Positions 14,693 to 23,963 of a stretch of 37,415 nucleotides of DNA are shown here, in pieces (the first letter of the stretch is position 1; every line of letters begins with the position of its first letter). Both the position numbers and the translations under genes were made by a program. The notes beneath the pieces are model-generated. The model did no database searches and was not told where the DNA came from. It saw only the letters and a program-made list of their open reading frames with translations. This DNA comes from Bacillota bacterium (lineage in GTDB: Bacteria; Bacillota; JADQBR01): contig JADQBR010000047.1 in assembly GCA_016278515.1 (NCBI GenBank), positions 1 through 37,415 on the forward strand, in the 5' to 3' direction.

Positions 14693-15943
14693 GTGAATGA
14701 TAAAATTCGCAAAAAAGCGACGGAACTTGAGCCTAGGATTATTGACTTTACTCAGCGCCTCATTCAGACCCAAAGTGCTTCCGGTCAGGAACGCGCTGTC
14801 GCAAAGTTGATACAATCGGAGATGGAGCAATTAGGCTTTGATAAAGTTTTTAACGATAAGGTAGGTAATGTAGTGGGCATCTTACAAGGTCAGGGTGGCG
14901 GTGAAAATATTATTTTTAATAGCCATATGGACCATGTAGATGCCGGTAATCTGGCGGATTGGGAATACGAACCCTATGCAGGAGTGATTGCTGACGGCTG
15001 GGTACATGGTAGGGCTGCCAGCGATGTGAAGGGTGCTATTGCAAGTCAAGTGTATGGAATCTATATACTAAAAGAACTAGGAATTAAACCCCAAGGCGAT
15101 GTAATCCTCACCTTCGTTATTGACGAGGAGCCGGGCGATATGTGGGGTATGAAGCGTCTATGCCAGGATTGGCTACAGGACCGGCCGGTTTCCCTTTGTG
15201 TATTGGGTGAAGCTACTTCGCTCAATATATATCTGGGACACCGGGGGCGTCTGGAAATGGAACTTACCAGTAGAGGACAGATGTCCCACTCCAGCGCACC
15301 GCGTTTAGGTATTAATGCTGTCAGCAAAATGGCACCGGTGGTTTGTAAGCTGGACCAGCTCAGCCAATCCCTTCCGGAGGATGAAACGTTGGGAAGTTCC
15401 ACATTGGCTGTCACCCACATCAGTTGTGAACCTGGCTGGGGCAGTACCGTTCCGGATATCTGCCGGGTATTTATTGACCGCAGGTATATACCGTCGGAGA
15501 GTACGGAAGAAGTTGTTGAGCAAGTAAGGCAGGTGGTTGCTGAATGTCAAGTTGAAGATGGTGATATTCAAGTGAACGTACAAATAAGGCAGCTTAACCA
15601 TAAGAGCTACACCGGTATTTCCGAGTCGGCAGACCTCTTAAAGCAGCCTTATTTGGTTGCTAGGGATAACCCTTATGTAGAAAAGGTGGTAGCTGCCCTT
15701 AAGGAGCACGGCCAAGCTCCGTCATTTGGCGCCTGGGATTTTGGGACCGATGGCAGTTATACGGCACATGTTTTGGGCATACCCACTATTGGTTACGCAC
15801 CGGGAGAGGAAATCTATGCGCACCGTCCCACTGACAGGGTGAGAATTGACTATTTGGTAGAAGCAGCTGCAGGTAATGCTGTGATTGCCGTTGGCGTTGC
15901 AGGCGAATATAAAGGTGGGGTGACAAATGTCGAAAATTATTAA
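14693..15943 (+). CDS. M20-family metallohydrolase, YgeY-like
   Basis: This 416-aa zinc amidohydrolase differs from the one at 10366. H78 and D80 lie in NSHMDHVDAG, D111 in SDVKGA, and D144-E145-E146 in VIDEEPGD; GEAT and a late His in YAHRPTD complete the metal site. The HMDHVDAG and DEEPGD forms resemble the YgeY branch, found near hydantoin and carbamoyl-compound genes in other bacteria. I choose GTG 14693 with GGAGGG 7 nt upstream over the in-frame ATG 14675, which lies before that ribosome site. The gene overlaps the next amidase by 17 bp. A deacylase or peptidase acting on an imported N-substituted amino acid is likely. Confidence 0.85.
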   Translation: MNDKIRKKATELEPRIIDFTQRLIQTQSASGQERAVAKLIQSEMEQLGFDKVFNDKVGNVVGILQGQGGGENIIFNSHMDHVDAGNLADWEYEPYAGVIADGWVHGRAASDVKGAIASQVYGIYILKELGIKPQGDVILTFVIDEEPGDMWGMKRLCQDWLQDRPVSLCVLGEATSLNIYLGHRGRLEMELTSRGQMSHSSAPRLGINAVSKMAPVVCKLDQLSQSLPEDETLGSSTLAVTHISCEPGWGSTVPDICRVFIDRRYIPSESTEEVVEQVRQVVAECQVEDGDIQVNVQIRQLNHKSYTGISESADLLKQPYLVARDNPYVEKVVAALKEHGQAPSFGAWDFGTDGSYTAHVLGIPTIGYAPGEEIYAHRPTDRVRIDYLVEAAAGNAVIAVGVAGEYKGGVTNVENY

Positions 15944-16814
15944 CATCGGGCTGATTCAGGCGTCGAATCCCTTATCTGGCGAGGAAGATCTGCAGGTAAT
16001 CAAGGACGCCATGCTGGAAAAACACGTTCAATTAATCAACCAAGCTGGGGAAAAAGGGGCAAATATTGTCTGTCTACAGGAATTGTTTAATGGTCCTTAT
16101 TACGCAGCTGAACAAAACAAAAAATGGTACGCATATGCAGAGAAAATCCCCGAGGGACAGACGACACAACTGCTCCAATCGCTGGCCAAAAAACATGAGA
16201 TGGTTATTGTCGGGCCAATAACTGAAGTGACCCATAGGGGAATATATTATAACACTGCCGTAATAATTAATGCTGATGGATCTTTTTTGGGTAAATATAG
16301 GAAAGTGCATATTCCGCAAATGTATCCCAGCGCCTGGGAAAAGTTTTACTACAAGCCCGGCAATTTGGGTTACCCGGTATTTGATACAGCTTTCGGAAAA
16401 GTGGGAATCATCATATGTCATGACAGACATTTCCCCGAACCAGCCAGGGTATTGGGGTTAGCCGGTGCGGAGATAGTGTTCACTCCCTCAGGGACCACCA
16501 AAGGTATTACCGAGCACCTGTGGGAATTGGAAATGAGGGGCCTGGCGGTGCAAAATGGTTATTTTGTAGGCGCAATTAATAGGGTTGGTGTTGAAGAACC
16601 GTGGAAGACCGGTGAGTATTACGGCAAAAGCTATATATCTGACCCTCTAGGTAATATTGTCGCCAAGGCCGGTAAGGATGTGGATGAGGTGCTGGTGGCT
16701 CCAGTTGATTTGGAGAAAATTGATGAAGTCCGCCATACTTGGCAACTGTACCGGGACCGTCGTCCGGAAACTTACGGGCCGATCACGAACCTCCATCCTT
16801 TTTCCGATTACTAA
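15927..16814 (+). CDS. Carbon-nitrogen hydrolase, N-carbamoyl-amide hydrolase-like
   Basis: This 295-aa nitrilase-superfamily amidase has triad residues E52 (CLQELFNG), K126 (YRKVHIP) and C164 (ICHDRHFPE). The CLQELFNGPYY and DRHFPEPAR stretches resemble N-carbamoylputrescine amidase and beta-ureidopropionase, which release ammonia and CO2 from carbamoyl groups. The residue after the catalytic Cys is His, where Tyr is more usual. Its start lies within the end of the M20 gene (17-bp overlap), pointing to tight translational coupling and consecutive steps on one substrate. A carbamoyl amino acid or omega-amide is possible; pantothenate-type amides cannot be ruled out. Confidence 0.87.
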   Translation: MSKIINIGLIQASNPLSGEEDLQVIKDAMLEKHVQLINQAGEKGANIVCLQELFNGPYYAAEQNKKWYAYAEKIPEGQTTQLLQSLAKKHEMVIVGPITEVTHRGIYYNTAVIINADGSFLGKYRKVHIPQMYPSAWEKFYYKPGNLGYPVFDTAFGKVGIIICHDRHFPEPARVLGLAGAEIVFTPSGTTKGITEHLWELEMRGLAVQNGYFVGAINRVGVEEPWKTGEYYGKSYISDPLGNIVAKAGKDVDEVLVAPVDLEKIDEVRHTWQLYRDRRPETYGPITNLHPFSDY

Positions 16815-16848
16815 TTTTAATATTGTGTTCGAAAGGAGGCAATCTTTG

Positions 16849-17919
16849 ATGTTTCCGATTTTTAAGTTAAAAGGAAGCGCTTATGAAATAGGCTGTCAGC
16901 ATGGAAAACTTGCTAAAAAGCAGATAGGTATCTGCATTGATACCTATCAGCAGTTGTTTATGAGTTATGCCGGTCTAGAGTGGACGGAGGCGGTGGACCA
17001 GGCAGAACAGTACGTGAGTCACATTGAAAAATACAGTCCGGATCTGATGGCTGAAATTAGGGGGATAGCCGATGGCTGCGGCAGGGACCTGCTAGATATT
17101 GTTACCCTTAATGCCCGCAGCGAAATAATGCTGACTACCAAGGCGGTGGATGGCTGTACTTCCTTTGGCATTACGCCCCAAGCGGGAAAAGACGGTGTGG
17201 CCTATATGGGCCAGAATTGGGATTGGAAAGATACTGTTTTTGATGCACTAATAGCCCTGGTAATCACCCAGGAAGGTAAACCCAACATTAGGATGATAAC
17301 TGAAGCGGGAATTGTAGGCAAATTTGGACTAAATGATGCTGGTATCGGCATCTGTATGAATGCTTTAGCCTGTGAGGAAAGCGTCCCTGGCGTCCCGCTG
17401 CATGTAGTAATGCGTGGCATATTAAATTCACCGAACTTGGGTGAGGCCATCGGCAATGTGGGGAATGCTCAAATTGCCTCGGCTGCCAATTGGGTGATTG
17501 GCCATCAGGAGGGAGAAATTATGGACTTGGAAGTGACTCCTTCAGAATTTGATGTGCTCTACCCTGAAGAAGGTATTTTGGTGCACACCAATCATTTTAC
17601 TAGCGCTTTTTTAAAACCAAGGTTGAAAGATATTACAAAATACCTTTTGCCTGATAGTATGGTGCGCTATAATCGGGCGCGGCGATTGCTGGCGGAAAGC
17701 AAAGGTAGTATCGCCCTTGATGAGCTGGGCATGATCCTTTCTGACCACTTTAACTACCCCCATGGGATCTGCCGCCATTTAAAAGAGGACTCTTCGGGGA
17801 AACAAATTGTGTCGGTTTTTTCCATCATTATGGATTTATCTAACCAGGATATTTTCGTAGCGACAGGGAATCCTTGCCAGACGCCTTTTGAAAAATGGCA
17901 TCCCCAGGATGATGATTAA
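16849..17919 (+). CDS. C45-family autoproteolytic acyltransferase/hydrolase
   Basis: This 356-aa Ntn-hydrolase is related to fungal acyl-CoA:6-aminopenicillanate acyltransferase. The self-cleavage site is visible as VDGCTSFG, making C103 the new N-terminal nucleophile after processing. GQNWDW and the EAGIVGKFGLNDAGIGICMNAL block are typical of the family. Bacterial members hydrolyse or transfer acyl groups on amides. ATG 16849 has a strong AAAGGAGG; a much longer in-frame upstream extension overlaps the previous gene and is discarded. It is the fourth amide-acting enzyme in this operon. Cytoplasmic, as no signal peptide is seen. Substrate unknown. Confidence 0.85.
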   Translation: MFPIFKLKGSAYEIGCQHGKLAKKQIGICIDTYQQLFMSYAGLEWTEAVDQAEQYVSHIEKYSPDLMAEIRGIADGCGRDLLDIVTLNARSEIMLTTKAVDGCTSFGITPQAGKDGVAYMGQNWDWKDTVFDALIALVITQEGKPNIRMITEAGIVGKFGLNDAGIGICMNALACEESVPGVPLHVVMRGILNSPNLGEAIGNVGNAQIASAANWVIGHQEGEIMDLEVTPSEFDVLYPEEGILVHTNHFTSAFLKPRLKDITKYLLPDSMVRYNRARRLLAESKGSIALDELGMILSDHFNYPHGICRHLKEDSSGKQIVSVFSIIMDLSNQDIFVATGNPCQTPFEKWHPQDDD

Positions 17920-18163
17920 TAGCTGAATAAGTGCCTAGTCTATGAATGGTAGAACCCTGTTGCTTGACCTGCAGGAGTATGTTGCAGCGGGAGAAATAAT
18001 TTGCCATCAGGAAATCGGATAATAGGATTGGCCCAACAACATGAGAGGTAATGAGGCCTCCTATTGAACGGAAGAAGGCTAGTAATGCATTACAAGATCA
18101 TTACCAGCAAGACCAGATAGAGAAATTCATAAAATCAGTAAAATTTTTAGGGGGTTGCATGTC

Positions 18164-18934
18164 GTGAAGTTACCAACAATGAATCTTGACGGGAAAACGG
18201 TAATTGTCACCGGCGCCGGCCGGGGCATTGGCAGGACACTAGCTCTTGGCCTGGCTTCTGCTGGAGCAAATATCGTCGCAGTCAGCAGAACACAGGAACA
18301 AGTGGATGAAGTAGCAGCGGAAATAAAGGAAATGGGTCGGGAAGCATTGTCATTAAGTGTTGACGTTACTAAAATGGCAGATTTGGACAACATGGTTAAA
18401 AAGACTATAGAACAATTCGGTACTGTTGACGTTCTGGTCAATAATGCCGGCGTAACCAAGAAAATACCAGCGGAGGAACTGACCGAGGAAGATTGGGACG
18501 TTGTAATGGACACCAACTTAAAAGGCATGTTCTTCTGTGCCCAAAAAGTTGGAAAAAAGATGATTAAACAAGAAAAAGGGTCCATAGTCAATTTAGCATC
18601 AGTGGGAAGCAAAGTGGCTATCAGCAACTCCGTAGCTTACTGCGGGAGCAAAGGCGGACTGCTGCAGATAACTAAAGTGCTAGCGGTAGAATGGGCGAAG
18701 TATAACGTTCGTGTAAATGGTGTTGGCCCGGCATATATAGAGACACCGCTGTTAACATGGATTAAGGACCAGCCAGATGTTTATAGCAAAATAACTAACA
18801 GGACACCCATGGGTCGTATGGGTAAACCCGAAGAAATTTTGGGGGCAGTGCAGTATCTTGCATCCGATGCTGCCAGCTATGTAACAGGTGAGACTATTTT
18901 TGTTGATGGCGGTCTCTTATCATACGGTGTTTAA
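18164..18934 (+). CDS. Short-chain dehydrogenase/reductase (SDR)
   Basis: This 256-aa NAD(P)-dependent alcohol dehydrogenase has the Rossmann motif TGAGRGIG, NNAG, catalytic S146, and Y159-K163 in YCGSKGG; it ends with the usual TGETIFVDGGL. It resembles gluconate 5-dehydrogenase and 3-oxoacyl reductase types. GTG 18164 is the best start (AGGGGG at 9 nt); a TTG at 18155 would touch that ribosome site. It opens a block continuing with FAD oxidases, after a 244-bp gap, so it likely oxidises a hydroxy intermediate of the same pathway. Substrate unknown. Confidence 0.9.
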   Translation: MKLPTMNLDGKTVIVTGAGRGIGRTLALGLASAGANIVAVSRTQEQVDEVAAEIKEMGREALSLSVDVTKMADLDNMVKKTIEQFGTVDVLVNNAGVTKKIPAEELTEEDWDVVMDTNLKGMFFCAQKVGKKMIKQEKGSIVNLASVGSKVAISNSVAYCGSKGGLLQITKVLAVEWAKYNVRVNGVGPAYIETPLLTWIKDQPDVYSKITNRTPMGRMGKPEEILGAVQYLASDAASYVTGETIFVDGGLLSYGV

Positions 18935-18964
18935 TTTATGACCGGCAAAAGGGGGAAAGCAACC

Positions 18965-20347
18965 ATGCTAAATAGTAAGGTGCTAAAAGAAATTACCCAA
19001 ATAGTAGGTAAAGAAAACGTATTTACAGCTCCTGAAGATCTGCATTGTTATGCAGAAGATGCAACATTAGGGGTTATATCAAAACCGCCGGAAGCAGTAG
19101 TCAAGCCCGGCTCAGCTGAAGAAATATCCCGGATTTTAAAGCTGGCAAATAAAGAGCATTTTCCCGTCGTGCCCAGGGGTGCAGGTACTAGTTTGAGCGG
19201 TGGAGCCATGCCATTAGAAGGCGGGATAGTACTAGAAACCAACCGCTTAAATAAAATCCTGGAAATAGACAAGGAAAACCTCACGGCTTTTGTCCAACCT
19301 GGAGTAATCACAGCAAAGTTCCATCAGGAAGTGGAAAAGTTGGGCCTGTTCTTTCCTCCAGATCCTGGCAGTATGGCCGTCTCCACCCTTGGAGGCAATG
19401 TAGCCTCAAGTTCAGGTGGACTGAGAGGATTGAAGTACGGTACAACTAGAGATTATGTATTGGGACTGCAGGTAGTAATGCCATGGGGAGCAATTGTCAA
19501 TATAGGTGGCCGCACTGCTAAAAACGTGACAGGGTATGATCTCACCCGCTTGATGGTTGGCTCAGAAGGGACATTAGGAGTAATCACGGAAATTACAGTC
19601 AAACTCCTGCCTCTACCAAGTCATTCAAGGAGTATGCTGGCCATTTTTGACCAATTAGACAATGCGGCAGAGACTATTTCTGCAATTATAGCCAATAAAA
19701 TCATTCCTTGTACTTTGGACATTATGGACAATAATGCTATTAAAGCCATTGAAGCTGCCTCGAAGGTGGGCTTGCCCCTGGAAGCTGAGGCTATTCTTCT
19801 GATAGAAGTGGATGGCAGTATCGAAGCAGTAGTCGAGGACGAACTGCAAAGGGTTCAGGAAATTTGCCAGGAGTATAAGGTTCGGGAGGTACAAGTTGCT
19901 CGTACTCCCGAAGAAAAAATAAAAGTATGGCAGGCACGAAGGAACTCCTATGGCGCTTTTAACAAACTGAATAATACCGATATTGTGGAAGATGTTACCG
20001 TGCCGCGAAGTAAGGTGCCGGACATGATTAGGGTTATCCGTGACTTGGCAGAACGATATGACCTAACTATAGCAACCTTAGGTCACGCTGGAGATGGCAA
20101 TATGCATCCGAATATTGTTTATGATCGTAATAACAAGGATGAAGTGGAACAAGTGGAAAAAGCGGTCGATGACATGTTTGCTGCCGCCATAAAGATGGGC
20201 GGTACACTTTCCGGAGAGCACGGAATTGGTCTAACAAAAAAGCCATTTATGAAGTGGGAAATGGGAGATGACGGGATAGAGGTATTAGCAAGAATTAAAA
20301 ACGCATTGGACCCAAACGGAATCTTAAATCCCGGCAAAATGTATTAA
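18965..20347 (+). CDS. glcD: FAD-linked 2-hydroxyacid dehydrogenase, GlcD-like
   Basis: This 460-aa flavoprotein oxidises a 2-hydroxy acid such as D-lactate or glycolate to the 2-oxo acid. The FAD-binding PCMH domain covers about residues 35-215 (VPRGAGTSLSGGAMP, DPGSMAVSTLGGNVASSSGG, GGRTAKNVTGYDLTRLMVGSEGTLG). The FAD-oxidase C-terminal domain ends with HAGDGNMHPN, GEHGIGLTKK and DPNGILNPGKM. ATG 18965 is preferred because AAAGGGGGAAA precedes it; an earlier ATG at 18938 has none. It is followed 19 bp later by its Fe-S partner. No GlcE partner is present in this pair, unlike the second set at 31479. Confidence 0.9.
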   Translation: MLNSKVLKEITQIVGKENVFTAPEDLHCYAEDATLGVISKPPEAVVKPGSAEEISRILKLANKEHFPVVPRGAGTSLSGGAMPLEGGIVLETNRLNKILEIDKENLTAFVQPGVITAKFHQEVEKLGLFFPPDPGSMAVSTLGGNVASSSGGLRGLKYGTTRDYVLGLQVVMPWGAIVNIGGRTAKNVTGYDLTRLMVGSEGTLGVITEITVKLLPLPSHSRSMLAIFDQLDNAAETISAIIANKIIPCTLDIMDNNAIKAIEAASKVGLPLEAEAILLIEVDGSIEAVVEDELQRVQEICQEYKVREVQVARTPEEKIKVWQARRNSYGAFNKLNNTDIVEDVTVPRSKVPDMIRVIRDLAERYDLTIATLGHAGDGNMHPNIVYDRNNKDEVEQVEKAVDDMFAAAIKMGGTLSGEHGIGLTKKPFMKWEMGDDGIEVLARIKNALDPNGILNPGKMY

Positions 20348-20366
20348 CGAAACGGGGTGCTATTCA

Positions 20367-21629
20367 ATGAATCAGACTAAAGACCAACTAGATTTTTGGC
20401 AAGCTGAGACCATTAAATGTGTCAAATGCGGGACATGTCGATCGGTTTGCCCGATATTTGAGCAATTAGACCATGAAACAGTGGTTGCCCGGGGTAAAAT
20501 ATCGTTAATAAACGCTATGCTGGAAGGCAAACAAGATTTTTCGCCAAGGATGAAAGAAGTACTGGGGCTATGCCTTGTCTGTAAAAGATGCACGGCAAAT
20601 TGTCCTGGCGGGGTCAAAATTGATGAAATAGTGACCAGGGCTCGCACTGCCTTTGAGACGAAGACTTTATCCATTGGTAAACGTGCTGCTTTCCGGTTGG
20701 TGCGCAGCCATTCTTTTTTTAACACTCTCCTACGCACGGGTGCGAAATTTCAAAACCTTTTTTTCAGAAGAGATAAAGATAAGCAGGGGATGTATCCCAG
20801 GTTACCAGTAGGGATATCCCGGAGGCGTTTGCTCGCCCCGATAGCTAGCCATTCTTTTATCGGTCAGCAACCTAGGAGAATAAACGGGAAGATGAAAGTA
20901 GCTTTTTATGCCGGGTGCATGATCAACCATATTTATCATGATATTGGCGAAGCAGTAGTAAAAGTTCTGAAGGCAGGGCAAGTTGACGTTATTATACCAA
21001 AGCGCCAGGTGTGCTGCGGCACTCCCCTGTCCACCTCCGGAGACCGATCTTCCGCAGCAGAGTTAGCTGCTCGTAACATAGAGGCCCTGACAGCGGTAGA
21101 TGTGGATGCGGTGGTGGTTGCCTGTGCATCATGTGGTTTATCACTCAAAAAAGAATTTGTAGAGTTGTGCTCTGAGTACAAACCGGAACTTGTGGAGAAA
21201 GCGAAAACACTCAGCGAGAAAGTATATGATTTCTCCGAGTTTTATTTGAAGTACCTGACGGACCTAAAGCTAGAGACACCTGTTAATAAAAAGGTGACCT
21301 ACCATGATCCTTGTCACTTGGTGAGAGGACAGGGTGTTTCTCAAGAGCCCCGGGAGATAGTTAAATCAATTCCTGGAGTGGATTTTGTTGAGGCGAAAGA
21401 TGCTGATAAATGCTGCGGTTCAGGTGGGTCGTTTAGTTTAATACACTATGATTTATCTACGGCTATAAATGATGAAAAAATAGCTAATCTTGACCAAACT
21501 GGCGCTGAGATAAGCATCACAAGTTGTCCAGCCTGTAAAATGCACATTAACGACGGGCTGGCCAGAAATAACTCAGGGCAACAGGCTAAACACGTGGCTG
21601 AACTTTTAGCAGAAACACTTTTAAAGTAA
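20367..21629 (+). CDS. glcF: Iron-sulfur subunit, GlcF-like heterodisulfide-reductase-type protein
   Basis: This 420-aa protein carries electrons from the flavin subunit encoded just upstream. Two 4Fe-4S motifs lie at the N-terminus: C18-x2-C-x2-C-x3-C28 and C69-x2-C-x2-C-x3-C79. Two cysteine-rich CCG-type domains follow, with QVCCGTPLS, ACASCGLS, HDPCHLVRG, DKCCGSGGSF and TSCPACKMH. Length is normal for GlcF. In an anaerobe the electrons probably reach menaquinone or an electron-transferring flavoprotein; no such gene is in the window. Confidence 0.92.
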   Translation: MNQTKDQLDFWQAETIKCVKCGTCRSVCPIFEQLDHETVVARGKISLINAMLEGKQDFSPRMKEVLGLCLVCKRCTANCPGGVKIDEIVTRARTAFETKTLSIGKRAAFRLVRSHSFFNTLLRTGAKFQNLFFRRDKDKQGMYPRLPVGISRRRLLAPIASHSFIGQQPRRINGKMKVAFYAGCMINHIYHDIGEAVVKVLKAGQVDVIIPKRQVCCGTPLSTSGDRSSAAELAARNIEALTAVDVDAVVVACASCGLSLKKEFVELCSEYKPELVEKAKTLSEKVYDFSEFYLKYLTDLKLETPVNKKVTYHDPCHLVRGQGVSQEPREIVKSIPGVDFVEAKDADKCCGSGGSFSLIHYDLSTAINDEKIANLDQTGAEISITSCPACKMHINDGLARNNSGQQAKHVAELLAETLLK

Positions 21630-21704
21630 CTCCCGCATATTTAGAGAGGGAGCACATGTATTTAAAGAATTGGCTAATATAGCAGGATGGGGAAGGTGAT
21701 GGCT

Positions 21705-22988
21705 ATGTTTAAAAAGGTAAATGTGAAAATAGACGGGGGTTTTGAGTTGGACCTTCCGGAAATGGTGAAGGTGCGTCAGGTATTTCCAGCGCCGGAGTTA
21801 GAAGATATTGAATTCACTGTTGCGGCTCAAATTAATAAGGAAGAAATAAAACAGCTTGTAAAACCAGGTGCCCGTATAGCGATAGCAGTCGGGAGTAGGG
21901 GTATTGCCAATCTGGATGTTATTGTGGGTGCTTTGGTTGCCAATCTTAAACAACTAGACGCTAAGCCAATAATAGTTCCGGGGATGGGCAGTCATGGCGG
22001 TGCTACTGCAGAAGGACAACGGGGAGTATTGGCAAATTACAACATTACTGAGGAAACTATGGGTGTTCCTGTTAAATCATCCATGGAAGTGGTACAAATA
22101 GCTGAGTTGGATGATGGCTATCCAGTCTACCTTGATAAAACAGCTTTTGAATGTGATGCTATTATCCCCGTCAATCGGGTTAAACCCCATACGGACTTTA
22201 AAGGTCCCCATGAGAGCGGTTTGTTAAAAATGCTGGCTATTGGACTGGGTAAACACAAAGGAGCGACTAAAGTTCACACCCAGGGTTTCAACCAATTTGC
22301 ACATTTAATACCCGCATTGGGTCAGACCATTATCCGAAATGCGCCGGTAATTTTTGGTTTGGCAATTCTAGAAAACGCCTATGACCATACAGCAGAAGTT
22401 ATTGCCATTAAGGCAGACAAAATATATGACCAGGAAAAGGAATTAAATTCTAGGGCTAAAAATCTGCTGCCTAAATTTTTAATGTCTGAAATTGACGTAT
22501 TGATTGTTAATGAAATGGGCAAGGACATTTCCGGTAGCGGTATGGACCCCAACATCATTGGAAGAAATGTTTCTGGCGAACCGGGCTTTGCAGCGCCGCC
22601 AATTAAAAAAATAGTAGTTCTGGGATTAACAGAAAAAACCCATGGGAACGTCACCGGTTTTGGTCTTGCTGACGTAACCACTTTGTTGGTGGTTAACCAG
22701 ATTGATTTTAGCGCTACTTATGCAAATGCTATTACCTCTACTGAATTGGATGGAGGGAAAATACCCATGTTTTTTAATAATGATAAAGAGGCTATTGCCG
22801 TGGCAGTAAAAACATGCAATCGGGTAGAACCCCGGGGGGCAAAAATTGTACGAATCAATAGCACCCTGGAAATGAGCGAGATAGAAGTATCAACTGCTTT
22901 AATACCCGAACTGGAAAAAAGGGATGACATTGAAGTTTTAAGCGCTCCATATCCGCTTAAGTATGACGCATCGGGGGTATTATTATGA
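21705..22988 (+). CDS. Lactate-racemase-N-domain (DUF2088) protein, divergent LarA relative
   Basis: This 427-aa protein belongs to the Lar_N/DUF2088 superfamily. Family features seen are AIAVGSRGIANLD, GMGSHGGATAEGQ and VNRVKPHTDFKGP followed by LKMLAIGLGKHKGA. The SDxTR loop that binds the nickel-pincer cofactor in true LarA is replaced here by GSRG, so it may act on another substrate or not use that cofactor. ATG 21705 is chosen because GGAAGG lies 8 nt before it; ATG 21687 lies before that ribosome site. It overlaps the aldolase gene by 4 bp (ATGA), showing translational coupling. Compare the canonical LarA at 30114. Confidence 0.75.
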   Translation: MFKKVNVKIDGGFELDLPEMVKVRQVFPAPELEDIEFTVAAQINKEEIKQLVKPGARIAIAVGSRGIANLDVIVGALVANLKQLDAKPIIVPGMGSHGGATAEGQRGVLANYNITEETMGVPVKSSMEVVQIAELDDGYPVYLDKTAFECDAIIPVNRVKPHTDFKGPHESGLLKMLAIGLGKHKGATKVHTQGFNQFAHLIPALGQTIIRNAPVIFGLAILENAYDHTAEVIAIKADKIYDQEKELNSRAKNLLPKFLMSEIDVLIVNEMGKDISGSGMDPNIIGRNVSGEPGFAAPPIKKIVVLGLTEKTHGNVTGFGLADVTTLLVVNQIDFSATYANAITSTELDGGKIPMFFNNDKEAIAVAVKTCNRVEPRGAKIVRINSTLEMSEIEVSTALIPELEKRDDIEVLSAPYPLKYDASGVLL

Positions 22989-23875
22989 AAAAAATCTATG
23001 GCAACCATTGTTTAATTGTTACACCTATGAACGAGAAACGGGAGATTGATGAAGAATCAACACGCTCTTTGGTGGATTATGTGATTGACAAGGGGGTGCA
23101 CGGTATCCTTGCCTTGGGCAGCACCGGTGAGGTATTTGCCCTGACTGAGGCTGAACGCAAGCGCTTTATAGAAATTATAGTGGACCAGGCAGCAGGTCGG
23201 GTGCCGATAGGGGTGGGGGTAAACGACTCTGCGACTGACGTGGCGGTTCTTTTGACCGTCCACGCTGAAGAAGCCGGTGTGGACTACATCTTTACCTGTC
23301 CGCCTTACTATCATCCCCACCGGGAGGTAGGGGTGTTTAACCACATCAAGGCAATTGCGGATGCTACCAGTCTACCGGTTATGGTCTATGATGGCGGCGC
23401 TGGCATAGAGATCTCCCTGCCGCTTTTAAAAAAAATGGCATATGCAATGCCTAATTTAAAAAGCGCCAAGCTCTTTCTACCATACCCCCCAAAAATAGCT
23501 GCTTACGCTGAAGCTACCGACGGTAAAATCGAGCCTTTTGCCGGTCATGACCAAATGAACTATTTGATGCTGTTGTACGGCGCCAATGGGATGACTTCCG
23601 CCGCCAGCAACGTGATTCCCAAGGAACAATCAGACATGTTTGACTTTATTCAGGAGGGTAAACTCAAGCAAGCAAGAGCGATTTTTTTGGGAAAAATTGC
23701 GCCTCTCAACGCAATTGCCTTTGCTAATGTCCTGCAGTACCCGCAGGCCTACAAACACTCATTAAAACTAATGGGAGTAATTAAACACGATACCTGTAAG
23801 GTAGTGATGGAGCCAATAAGCGATATAAGGAAACGAGAATTACATGAAGCAATGGAGTATATTGGTCTGCTATAA
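22985..23875 (+). CDS. DapA/N-acetylneuraminate-lyase family aldolase of unknown substrate
   Basis: This 296-aa class I aldolase has the family GSTGE loop, and a lysine in KSAKLF at the Schiff-base position. The catalytic Tyr is in VYDGGAG, where dihydrodipicolinate synthases have LYNVPGR, so the substrate pocket differs from lysine biosynthesis. Such enzymes condense or cleave 2-oxo acids with aldehydes. It is coupled by a 4-bp overlap to the Lar_N gene. In this setting cleavage of a hydroxylated 2-oxo acid is more likely than diaminopimelate synthesis; this is inference from motif and context. Confidence 0.85.
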   Translation: MKKIYGNHCLIVTPMNEKREIDEESTRSLVDYVIDKGVHGILALGSTGEVFALTEAERKRFIEIIVDQAAGRVPIGVGVNDSATDVAVLLTVHAEEAGVDYIFTCPPYYHPHREVGVFNHIKAIADATSLPVMVYDGGAGIEISLPLLKKMAYAMPNLKSAKLFLPYPPKIAAYAEATDGKIEPFAGHDQMNYLMLLYGANGMTSAASNVIPKEQSDMFDFIQEGKLKQARAIFLGKIAPLNAIAFANVLQYPQAYKHSLKLMGVIKHDTCKVVMEPISDIRKRELHEAMEYIGLL

Positions 23876-23963
23876 ACTTGGTTAACAAGATAACCGAAAT
23901 ATTGTTTTACAAAAGTGGTAGTGGGAAAAGTATGCTTAGCCCAACTACAAAGAGGTGACTTAG

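Noticed and set aside
16657-16848. N-terminal extension of the C45 protein
   Set aside because: It lies within the previous gene in another frame; the strong AAAGGAGG site places the start at 16849.
17942-18022. 26-codon ORF between the C45 and SDR genes
   Set aside because: It reads like protein but has no ribosome site and no family I recognise; kept out as a possible decayed fragment.
18078-18158. GCTAGTAATG/CATTACCAGC inverted repeat and TTGCA before the SDR gene as a sigma-54 site
   Set aside because: The repeat has one mismatch and shares only AGTAATG with the enhancer boxes, and there is no GG 10 bp before the TTGCA, which lies within the start region anyway.
23917-23935. Sigma-54-like TGG...TGC before the MFS gene
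   Set aside because: The GG and GC pairs are 8, 9 or 15 bp apart rather than 10, so the spacing rule is not met.
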